Source: Eubacteriales bacterium (GTDB lineage: Bacteria; Bacillota; Clostridia; Christensenellales; CAG-138). Taken from it: a stretch of 8,182 nucleotides of DNA. The notes beneath the pieces are model-generated. The model had not been told where the DNA came from. It saw nothing but the letters and a program-made list of their open reading frames with translations, and made no database searches. The translations under genes and the position numbers were made by a program. Numbering within the stretch: position 1 is the stretch's first letter; the number at the start of each line of letters is the position of its first letter. The stretch spans positions 1-8,182 of the forward strand of contig JAQVML010000043.1 of NCBI GenBank assembly GCA_028703645.1, written 5' to 3'. Below are positions 1-5,061 of this stretch, one piece after another.

Positions 1-172
1 GGTCATCCGCATCACGAAGATCAAGGGCTTCCTCAAGTCCGTCCGCACCCCGCTGCATGATCACGCACGCAAAAACTTGGGTTGGTCGGACACGCAGGTT
101 GGTTATCGCTTTGCGATCATTCAAATCTGCGTCAGCGGCCTTTGCCTCGCGGCGTTGTTTTTGAGGCGGTAA
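1..172 (+). CDS. mraY: MraY-family phospho-N-acetylmuramoyl-pentapeptide transferase, C-terminal fragment
   Basis: The gene enters from the left edge (reading frame begins at base 2) and ends at TAA 170-172, leaving 56 residues. The fragment contains R-T-P-L-H-D-H followed about nine residues later by G-W-S-D-T-Q-V, then a hydrophobic segment (about residues 37-53, ending L-F-L-R-R). This matches the end of MraY, where a T/A-P-I-H-H-H-F-E motif, a G-W-S-E-x-x-V segment and a last transmembrane helix occur in the same order. MraY transfers phospho-MurNAc-pentapeptide from UDP to undecaprenyl phosphate at the inner face of the membrane, making lipid I for peptidoglycan. Here the middle histidine of the HHH motif is Asp and the following Phe-Glu is Ala-Arg. 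The gene is followed at once by a terminator and not by murD, so it is not in the usual place inside a cell-division/wall gene cluster. It could be a lineage-specific MraY or a related sugar-phosphate transferase; only the tail is visible. Confidence 0.7.
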   Translation, partial: VIRITKIKGFLKSVRTPLHDHARKNLGWSDTQVGYRFAIIQICVSGLCLAALFLRR

Positions 173-198
173 TCCCTTTCGCTCAGATTTGAGAACAC

Positions 199-234
199 AA
201 CAGAACCGGTCGCAGGATCGGTTCTGTTTTTTAT
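199..234 (+). terminator. Rho-independent terminator of the mraY-like gene
   Basis: A perfect 10-bp stem (199-208 with 219-228, arms AACAGAACCG and CGGTTCTGTT) encloses a 10-base loop and runs into a T-rich tract (227-232, then ATTT). It lies 26 bases after the stop codon of the mraY-like gene and is oriented to end its transcript. Confidence 0.9.
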
Positions 235-247
235 TTCTCAGTCCCAC

Positions 248-268
248 AAAAAAAGCCCCCGCAGGGGC
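248..268 (-). terminator. Rho-independent terminator of the ttcA-like gene
   Basis: On the - strand the arms GCCCC (268-264) and GGGGC (259-255) enclose a four-base loop and are followed by seven T (254-248). It lies 9 bases beyond the ttcA stop codon. Together with the + strand terminator at 199-234 it forms a back-to-back pair insulating the two convergent genes. Confidence 0.85.
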
Positions 269-277
269 AAAAGAATA

Positions 278-1024
278 TTATCTCTTGTGCTTTTCGTCGT
301 CCTTGAGCCGCATCCGGTCCCACAGGCCGTAGGTCTCCGTGGTGGAGAGCGCATGCATGAACTTCTCTTCAAAGTCCGGCACCAGTCCCGTAATGTGCTG
401 GACAAGCTGCTTTGCTTCCTCGCGCTTGGTGTGGCCCGCAATGTCGCAATTCGCGGGTAAAATCGGCAGCTCCCGCGTGCGGGCGATGCTCAGCGCGTGC
501 TTCTCCGGCAGAAAGATCAAAGGTCGAATCACCGTCACATCCTTGCGGGACAGATAGGTAACCGGCGCAAAGGTATTGATTCTGCCTTCGTAAAGCAAGC
601 TCATGAAAAACGTTTGAATCACATCGTCGCGGTTATGCCCGAGCGCTACCTTGTTGCAACCGTGCTCGACCGCATAGGTGTTTAAAGCCCCGCGCCGGAG
701 CTTTGCGCAGAGGGCGCAGGGGCTTCTCTCGTCGCGATACTCAAACACAACCTTGCCGATGTCAGTATACACGACCTCAAAGTCAATGCCGACGCGCTCC
801 GCAAGCGCTTCAATCTTCGAGACGTCCTGCTGCTTGAGTCCGAGGTCGAGCATCACCGCGATGACCTCAAACTTCGTATACGAAAAACGCTGATAGAGCT
901 TCATCGCCTCCATCAACAACAGGGAATCCTTACCGCCGGAGACACCGATGCAAATCTTGTCTCCGTCCTCAATCATATGATACCGCTCGTCCGCGCGGCG
1001 AATGCTGCCCAATACTCGTTTCAT
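278..1024 (-). CDS. ttcA: TtcA-like tRNA 2-thiocytidine synthetase (PP-loop ATPase)
   Basis: The 248-residue protein belongs to the adenine-nucleotide alpha-hydrolase (PP-loop) superfamily. The ATP-binding motif S-G-G-K-D-S is at residues 29-34. The C-x-x-C pair is Cys103/Cys106, and a third cysteine, Cys193, lies in a P-A-N-C-D-I context. This three-cysteine pattern fits the [4Fe-4S] cluster ligands of TtcA, which adenylates and thiolates C32 of certain tRNAs in the cytoplasm. The G-H-N-R-D-D-V-I-Q-T segment at 129-138 is also typical of the family. The start ATG is supported by the family's usual run of about 20 residues before the P-loop, and no ATG, GTG or TTG exists upstream before the in-frame stop codon that ends the aldo/keto reductase gene. 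No Shine-Dalgarno sequence precedes it; instead TATAAT lies 7 bases upstream. It is 51 bases downstream of the reductase gene on the same strand. Some Firmicutes homologues are annotated only as PP-loop ATPases, so the exact tRNA substrate is an inference. Confidence 0.9.
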   Translation of the reverse strand: MKRVLGSIRRADERYHMIEDGDKICIGVSGGKDSLLLMEAMKLYQRFSYTKFEVIAVMLDLGLKQQDVSKIEALAERVGIDFEVVYTDIGKVVFEYRDERSPCALCAKLRRGALNTYAVEHGCNKVALGHNRDDVIQTFFMSLLYEGRINTFAPVTYLSRKDVTVIRPLIFLPEKHALSIARTRELPILPANCDIAGHTKREEAKQLVQHITGLVPDFEEKFMHALSTTETYGLWDRMRLKDDEKHKR

Positions 1025-1031
1025 GAGGGAT

Positions 1032-1037
1032 ATTATA
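1032..1037 (-). promoter_or_regulatory. Candidate -10 box very close to the ttcA start codon
   Basis: Read on the - strand this is a perfect TATAAT, separated by only 7 bases from the ATG at 1024-1022. The best -35 match, TTGCGC 18 bases further upstream, is weak (3 of 6). If this is a real promoter, transcription would start at or next to the ATG, giving a leaderless or nearly leaderless mRNA. This would agree with the lack of a ribosome binding site. It may instead be chance, with ttcA read from the upstream tetR-reductase transcript. Confidence 0.4.
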
Positions 1038-1075
1038 GGAGGAAAGCCGCTCGTTGCGCAAGCTTTTTCGCGCGA

Positions 1076-2053
1076 CTATATGCCAAGCGCCTCGTCAATC
1101 TGCCGCATCTGCGCCGCGTTCAGCGGGCCGAACGCCATCGCGCGCGCGTTTTCCTCCGCCTGCGCCAGTGTCTTAAATCCCGGAATGGGAATGTTGACGC
1201 CGCTCTTTGCCCAGAGCCACGCGAGCGCGCCCTGCGCCGCGGTGCGCCCGCCGCTCGCGAGAGCATCCCGCACACGAGCCATTCGCGCCAGAAATTCGGG
1301 CTTTGGCTTGCCGTCCTCAAAATACTCCGTCCAGTCAAAGGCGGAGGCGCGCACGTCGTCCGGATCAAACCGCGTTGCCTGCGAAAACTTGCCGGAGAGA
1401 AACCCCATCGCGAGCGGGCTGTTGTTCAGGCACGCAAACCCGTGCGCTTCGCAGGCCGCAACCGCCTCCGCATCATAGCTAAACAGATTCGCTTTGGTTT
1501 GAATCACGCTTCCGCGCGTCTTGGCGGCAAACAGATCCACCTTTTCGCGTGTATACGTGCTCCAGCCGTAGGCGCGGAGTTTTCCTTCTCGCTTGAGCCG
1601 CTCCATCTCGTCGAACACCGGCTCAACCGCTTCGTCCGGGATGTATCCGGTGTGCAGTTGATACAGATCGACATAGTCCGTGTCGAGGCGCGAAAGCGAA
1701 GCCTCCAGCGCGCGGCGGATGTAGGCGGGCGACCAATCTTGCCCGATAAGCGCGCGCTTTTTGCGGTCATAGGTAAAGCCGCCCTTGGTCGCGATCACGA
1801 CGTCGCGGCGAACATCCTTGAGCGCTTTGCCGAGCACTTCTTCACTATGTCCCGTGCCATAAGCATCCGCCGTGTCAAACAAGGTCACGCCGAGATCCAC
1901 CGCGCGACGAATCGCGCGGATCGACTCCGCATCGTCCACGCTTCCCCAGCCGTCCTGATGACCTTCCAGCGTGAAAGGCCCGCCAATCGCCCAACCGCCA
2001 AGGCCCAATGGGCTGACGGCGATGCCGCTGCCGCCCAATACTCGTTGTTCCAT
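1076..2053 (-). CDS. Aldo/keto reductase family oxidoreductase
   Basis: The 325-residue protein is a complete (beta/alpha)8-barrel aldo/keto reductase, a cytoplasmic NADPH-dependent enzyme that reduces carbonyl groups to alcohols or runs in reverse. It opens with the family's R-V-L-G-x-S-G-I-x-V-S strand (residues 4-14). The catalytic tetrad can be placed as Asp60 (in F-D-T-A-D-A-Y-G), Tyr65, Lys90 (A-T-K-G-G) and His134 (Y-Q-L-H). The Y-V-D-L-Y-Q-L-H stretch at 127-134 and the cofactor-binding I-P-I-P-G-F-K-T-L-x-Q-x-x-E-N near 288-302 are also typical. The start ATG has a strong GGGAGGA site 7 bases upstream, at 2061-2067. The gene follows tetR by only 15 bases, so the two are almost surely co-transcribed and the repressor probably controls reductase expression. 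The natural substrate is not predictable; a role in detoxifying a reactive aldehyde or quinone would fit TetR control but is inference. Confidence 0.93.
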   Translation of the reverse strand: MEQRVLGGSGIAVSPLGLGGWAIGGPFTLEGHQDGWGSVDDAESIRAIRRAVDLGVTLFDTADAYGTGHSEEVLGKALKDVRRDVVIATKGGFTYDRKKRALIGQDWSPAYIRRALEASLSRLDTDYVDLYQLHTGYIPDEAVEPVFDEMERLKREGKLRAYGWSTYTREKVDLFAAKTRGSVIQTKANLFSYDAEAVAACEAHGFACLNNSPLAMGFLSGKFSQATRFDPDDVRASAFDWTEYFEDGKPKPEFLARMARVRDALASGGRTAAQGALAWLWAKSGVNIPIPGFKTLAQAEENARAMAFGPLNAAQMRQIDEALGI

Positions 2054-2068
2054 GATGATATCCTCCCG

Positions 2069-2650
2069 TTATGTCTCTTTTTTTAGTCCCTGCGCAAGCC
2101 CTGCCCACGCAAGCGAAATGTCGTGTTCCAGCGCCTCGCGATCATAGAGTTTAACGGACATCGAAAGCCCGATCATCAGATAATAGTAGGCGAGCGCCGC
2201 ACTCTCGACCGGTTGCGGGGAGATTTCGCCAGACGCGATCCCCTCCGAAATTGCGGCTTGAATCACTTGAAGAAACTCGTCCTGCGTCTGCTTCGTTTCC
2301 CGCTCCATGCGCTCTTTGATAAACTCCGGCGGAAAATAGAAATAGCGATCCCAGAAATACATGCGTGGATTGTTGTGGCAGTAGCGCAAAAACGCGCGAA
2401 ACATTCGCTCCAACCGCGTCAACGCGCTCTCCTCCGCGCGATGCAGAAGAAGGGTTTTCATGTTTTCGCGGTATTCCTCCACCACGCCCGTGAACACGGC
2501 GGAGAAAATCTCCTCCTTGCCGGAATAGTGCGCATAGAGCGAGGCTTTCTTGATGCCCGTCGCCGCGGCAAGATCGCTCATGCTCGCGCCTTCGTAGCCT
2601 TTGTTCATAAAGAGCAGGAGCGCATGCTCTAAGATTTCCGGTTTTGTCAC
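2069..2650 (-). CDS. TetR/AcrR-family transcriptional repressor
   Basis: The 193-residue protein has a TetR N-terminal DNA-binding domain (about residues 3-50). The helix-turn-helix runs through M-S-D-L-A-A-A-T-G-I-K-K-A-S-L-Y and is followed by Y-A-H-Y-S-G-K-E-E-I-F, a hallmark of the family. The rest, about residues 55-190, is a helical ligand-binding and dimerisation domain with an aromatic-rich stretch at 97-110 that could line a pocket for a hydrophobic ligand. The start is GTG at 2650-2648, chosen because GGGAGGA (2658-2664) lies 7 bases upstream and the TetR fold begins within three residues. It is the first gene of the reductase cluster and has a palindromic operator over its own promoter, so autorepression relieved by a small ligand is likely. 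The ligand is unknown. Confidence 0.93.
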   Translation of the reverse strand: MTKPEILEHALLLFMNKGYEGASMSDLAAATGIKKASLYAHYSGKEEIFSAVFTGVVEEYRENMKTLLLHRAEESALTRLERMFRAFLRYCHNNPRMYFWDRYFYFPPEFIKERMERETKQTQDEFLQVIQAAISEGIASGEISPQPVESAALAYYYLMIGLSMSVKLYDREALEHDISLAWAGLAQGLKKET

Positions 2651-2698
2651 TTGTGATTCCTCCCGCTGGTTGTGTTATCCCTCGACGTCGTTTTAGCT

Positions 2699-2716
2699 AC
2701 CTATCGTTCGGTAGGT
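2699..2716. promoter_or_regulatory. Palindromic operator, probably bound by the TetR protein
   Basis: This 18-bp imperfect palindrome has arms ACCTAtCG and CGgTAGGT around a central TT, with one mismatched pair within the arms. It starts two bases past the -10 box of the tetR promoter and so covers the expected transcription start, a classic repressor position. Its size and symmetry fit a TetR dimer site. I saw no second copy in the window. Confidence 0.75.
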
Positions 2717-2718
2717 TC

Positions 2719-2747
2719 AGAATAACACTTGCGTTTTTCTTTTGCAA
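2719..2747 (-). promoter_or_regulatory. Sigma-A type promoter of the tetR-reductase(-ttcA) operon
   Basis: On the - strand the -35 box TTGCAA (2747-2742) and the -10 box TATTCT (2724-2719) are separated by exactly 17 bases. The expected start point lies near 2712, inside the palindromic operator, leaving a leader of about 60 bases before the GTG start of tetR. Confidence 0.75.
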
Positions 2748-2784
2748 GCTCTATTTTGCAGAGGATCAAATGCGCGCCAAAACG

Positions 2785-2811
2785 CAACAAGGGCGGCCTA
2801 AGCCGCCCTTG
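2785..2811 (-). terminator. Terminator hairpin after the ABC permease gene
   Basis: A perfect 10-bp G+C-rich stem (2811-2802 with 2797-2788, arms CAAGGGCGGC and GCCGCCCTTG) has a four-base loop and lies 26 bases past the permease stop codon. On the - strand the following bases are TTGCGTTTTGG, a weak T tract, so termination may be partial. It also marks the boundary between the ABC operon and the tetR promoter. Confidence 0.65.
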
Positions 2812-2837
2812 CTCGTGAAAATGTCGCGAGATTGATA

Positions 2838-3707
2838 TTATTGCAGATTCAGGTTCTTCTTAAAGATCGAGCGGATCAGGAAGAAGAAGAGAACCGCGAG
2901 CCCCGCAAACAGCACGCCGTACCAACCGAATGCCGAAGTCATAAATCTGCTGACTTCCTGCACGGTGTCAAACGCAATGTTCGCAAGACCTTCGCCAAAC
3001 GTTACGATCGACATAAACGTTGTGGTGATGATGCCAACGCCCATGTTGATGAGCAGGTACATGCCGATTGCGGCGAGAACCTTGTGCTTCTTGGCCACTT
3101 GACCGCCAACCACGATGGCAAAGTAGATCTCCAGCATCTGCGCCGCGAGTCCGAGAATGCCGATCACAATGGTTTCAATGATCATCAGCGGAACATTCAC
3201 ATACTGCGCTGCCTGCGGCAAAACGTCCGTAAAGAACATTCGAATGGCTTTCAGCACGTCCATATTAGCGATGCTGTTGCTCGTGGTGCCGAACACGGAG
3301 AAAATCAGCAGTGTAACAACGATTACGACCGCGTTGATCAGCGTCCAAATCATACCGGTGAACAACTTTGAGAGGATCAACTTGTCGGTAGAGACCGGCA
3401 AAGTAAAGGTCAGATAACCTTCATCCCCCATGAAGCTGCGATAAAAGTGGTAGCAGATCAACAGCAGCGTCACGAGCGCCGAGGCCATGATTGCAATGCC
3501 GATGAGCACCGACATCGTAGCGGAAACGCCCATGATGAGCGCGCGCAGCAGCGCGGAACCATCCGATCTTGCGGTGTTTTCGCCGATGCGAATGGTCAGA
3601 ACGGTGAGCAGCGTCGCGACTAGGCCACCACCGAGAATTCCAATCTGCAGTGGGAAGAGCGTGCGCGAAAGCGCGCGGAAATCGTGTTTCATTAATTTCT
3701 TTAGCAT
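2838..3707 (-). CDS. ABC-2 type transporter permease
   Basis: The 289-residue integral membrane protein has about six predicted hydrophobic helices, roughly at residues 18-40, 58-86, 115-139, 170-200, 208-232 and 258-280. It ends in a basic tail and has no signal peptide. Between the second and third helices is H-F-Y-R-S-F-M-G-D-E-G-Y-L-T-F-T-L-P-V, a motif seen in clostridial ABC permeases paired with YtrB-like ATPases. Its ATG overlaps the last codons of the ATPase gene by 7 bases, and its ribosome site GGGAGGT lies inside that gene, so translation is coupled. It should form the membrane channel, probably as a homodimer because no second permease gene is present. Substrate is unknown; related systems respond to cell-wall-active peptides, so export of, or protection from, envelope stressors is an inference. 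Confidence 0.88.
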   Translation of the reverse strand: MLKKLMKHDFRALSRTLFPLQIGILGGGLVATLLTVLTIRIGENTARSDGSALLRALIMGVSATMSVLIGIAIMASALVTLLLICYHFYRSFMGDEGYLTFTLPVSTDKLILSKLFTGMIWTLINAVVIVVTLLIFSVFGTTSNSIANMDVLKAIRMFFTDVLPQAAQYVNVPLMIIETIVIGILGLAAQMLEIYFAIVVGGQVAKKHKVLAAIGMYLLINMGVGIITTTFMSIVTFGEGLANIAFDTVQEVSRFMTSAFGWYGVLFAGLAVLFFFLIRSIFKKNLNLQ

Positions 3708-4399
3708 CTGAATACCTCCCGGAACAGCTCGTCCAGCGACTTACCCTGCGTCTCGCGGACATTGTCCGTCGTGTCGTGCATCGTGATCACGCCTTCCTTT
3801 AAGAAAAGGAACTCGTCGAGCACTTTTTCCACATCCGCAATCAAGTGCGTAGAGATGAGAATCGTCGCCTCGTTGTCGTAGTTGCCGATAATCGTATCGA
3901 GGATGTAATCCCTGGTTGCCGGGTCTACCCCGCCGATAGGCTCATCCAAGAGATAGAGCTTTGCTCTGCGGGACATGACGAGCACGAGCTGCATCTTTTC
4001 CCGCGTACCTTTGCTCAGTTGCTTCATGCGCTTGTTTGCAGGCACATTGAGCCTTGTGAGCATCTCTCTGGCGCGCGCCATGTCAAAGTCCGCATAAAAG
4101 TCCGCAAAGTAGTCGAGGCAATCGTCAACCGTCATCCAATCCGGCAGATAGGTGCGCTCCGGCAGGTAGGAAATCAGCGCTTTGGTCCCCTCACCAACCG
4201 GCTGATTGTCGACGAGCACGATGCCGTTTGTTGGCGTCAATAGCCCGGCTACGATCTTGAGCAGCGTGGTTTTGCCGCTGCCATTCGGCCCCAACAGGCC
4301 GATAATCTTCCCTTTGGGAAGCGTCAGGTCGACGTTGTTGAGCGCAAGCGTCGATCCATAGCGCTTACTCAGCGCCCGTACTTCAAGAATTGACTGCAT
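3701..4399 (-). CDS. ABC transporter ATP-binding protein (YtrB-like)
   Basis: The 232-residue nucleotide-binding protein has Walker A G-P-N-G-S-G-K-T at 37-44, the signature as L-S-K-G-T at 128-132, Walker B L-Y-L-L-D-E-P at 148-154, a D-loop G-V-D-P (157-160) and the switch His185. The signature departs from the usual L-S-G-G-Q, and the Q-loop region reads I-S-Y-L-P-E-R where a glutamine is usual. Both departures recur in exporter-type subfamilies like YtrB, so I regard the protein as active. It would power the permease encoded directly downstream. The start ATG is preceded by a strong AAGGAGGGG site and lies inside the end of the GntR gene, with a 17-base overlap. This strict overlap indicates that regulator, ATPase and permease are made together. 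Confidence 0.93.
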   Translation of the reverse strand: MQSILEVRALSKRYGSTLALNNVDLTLPKGKIIGLLGPNGSGKTTLLKIVAGLLTPTNGIVLVDNQPVGEGTKALISYLPERTYLPDWMTVDDCLDYFADFYADFDMARAREMLTRLNVPANKRMKQLSKGTREKMQLVLVMSRRAKLYLLDEPIGGVDPATRDYILDTIIGNYDNEATILISTHLIADVEKVLDEFLFLKEGVITMHDTTDNVRETQGKSLDELFREVFRC

Positions 4400-4769
4400 G
4401 TTCCCCCTCCTTTGGTTCTCCCTTGGCGAGCCGATCCAATACTTCCTTGCGGCTTAAGCCAAGCGCCTTCATCTGCATCATGAATGTCTCCACGAGCAAA
4501 TCCGCCTTACTATCCCGTGCGCGGGAGACAGAGGTTTCATCCGTCGTCACCGTTCGTCCGGTGTTTCTCTGCGTGGTAACCAATCCCATTTCCTCCAGTT
4601 CTGCGAGTGCTCTCTGCATTGTATTCGGATTGACCGCTGCCATAACGGCGAGATCTCGTACGCTGGGCAGCCGCATTCCCATCTCATAGGTGCCGTTGAG
4701 AATGCGCATTTCTATTTCGTCTACAATCTGTTGATAGATTGGGCGATTCGAGTTAAATTGCCAAGCCAA
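4383..4769 (-). CDS. GntR-family (YtrA-like) transcriptional regulator
   Basis: The 128-residue protein consists of a GntR winged helix-turn-helix (about residues 9-75) with P-I-Y-Q-Q-I-V-D-E-I, L-P-S-V-R-D-L-A, N-P-N-T-M-Q-R-A-L-A-E-L-E and G-L-V-T-T-Q-R-N-T-G-R. A short helical tail of about 45 residues follows, which is the size and layout of the YtrA subfamily. Such proteins repress adjacent ABC exporter operons. The start is TTG at 4769-4767, supported by AAAGGGGG at 4785-4778 with 8-base spacing and by the family's usual short lead before P-I-Y. An ATG 2 bases upstream (4774-4772) is out of frame and only 3 bases from the ribosome site; it would give a 17-residue peptide ending at TAG 4723-4721. 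The gene heads the operon, and its own promoter overlaps repeat elements that are likely operators. Confidence 0.93.
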   Translation of the reverse strand: MAWQFNSNRPIYQQIVDEIEMRILNGTYEMGMRLPSVRDLAVMAAVNPNTMQRALAELEEMGLVTTQRNTGRTVTTDETSVSRARDSKADLLVETFMMQMKALGLSRKEVLDRLAKGEPKEGEHAVNS

Positions 4770-4794
4770 TGCATGTTCCCCCTTTCGTGTGTTG

Positions 4795-4841
4795 CTGTAT
4801 TATTGTCTTAACACAGTTATACATTAATACAGTTACACTGT
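4795..4841. promoter_or_regulatory. Candidate operator region for the GntR regulator
   Basis: Several symmetric elements surround the -10 box. A direct repeat ACAGTTA-x-AC lies at 4813-4822 and 4829-4838. ACAGT at 4813-4817 faces ACTGT at 4837-4841. A perfect 8-bp inverted repeat, CTGTATTA at 4795-4802 and TAATACAG at 4825-4832, brackets the start region. YtrA-type regulators bind inverted repeats at their own promoters. Which element is the true site cannot be decided here. Confidence 0.5.
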
Positions 4842-4844
4842 CAA
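4816..4844 (-). promoter_or_regulatory. Sigma-A promoter of the gntR-ABC operon
   Basis: On the - strand a consensus -35 box TTGACA (4844-4839) is followed after exactly 17 bases by the -10 box TATAAC (4821-4816). This is among the best promoter matches in the window and fits a strong promoter held down by the autorepressor. The leader to the TTG start is about 40 bases. Confidence 0.85.
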
Positions 4845-4990
4845 GAAGATTTTTTCAAATTTTCTTTTTATTTTTTCCTGCCGTTTTTTTCGACGGCATT
4901 TTCAAGGGGGTTTTTCCTATATTTAATCGTAAACGCGAGAAAAAACCGTCTTTTTCGTCAAAGAATCGTAAAAAAGCCGCAAAACATGCG
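4845..4990. other. AT-rich intergenic stretch with small inverted repeats
   Basis: This spacer lies between the divergent gntR and typA promoters and is rich in T and A runs, unlike the flanking genes. It holds a small hairpin (TGCCGT 4879-4884 with ACGGCA 4893-4898). The bases 4892-4903 can instead pair with 4939-4950, 10 of 12 matching. No credible gene is present: the open frame crossing it overlaps both promoters and encodes a low-complexity sequence. The AT bias may simply aid promoter opening or upstream contacts of RNA polymerase. Confidence 0.4.
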
Positions 4991-4997
4991 ATATATC

Positions 4998-5027
4998 TTG
5001 TCCTAACCCCTCTTCTTGGTTTATAAT
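4998..5027 (+). promoter_or_regulatory. Probable promoter of typA
   Basis: A perfect TATAAT -10 box (5022-5027) is preceded, 18 bases upstream, by a partial -35 box TTGTCC (4998-5003). The leader to the typA ATG would be about 27 bases and contains its ribosome site. Confidence 0.6.
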
Positions 5028-5061
5028 AACTTGTTTTCGTATTTAGAAAGAAGGTACTCAA

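Noticed and set aside
977..2086. A 369-codon open frame on the + strand opposite the aldo/keto reductase, with AGGAGGAAA at 1037-1045 within it
   Set aside because: The translation is arginine- and alanine-rich shadow coding. The reductase has its full catalytic tetrad on the other strand, and the purine run is only the complement of the pyrimidine-rich leader of ttcA.
2123..2632. A 169-codon + strand frame opposite tetR, and a 179-codon + strand frame opposite the permease (2832-3371)
   Set aside because: Both are complements of clear genes with recognisable motifs on the - strand; neither shows a domain or initiation signal of its own.
4879..4903. The TGCCGT/ACGGCA hairpin followed by TTTT as a + strand terminator
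   Set aside because: No gene on the + strand runs into it, the stem is only 6 bp, and T runs occur on both sides because the whole spacer is AT rich.
4769..5026. An 85-codon open frame across the spacer before typA
   Set aside because: It overlaps both divergent promoters, is made of Phe- and Lys-rich low-complexity sequence from T and A runs, and has no ribosome site in its direction.
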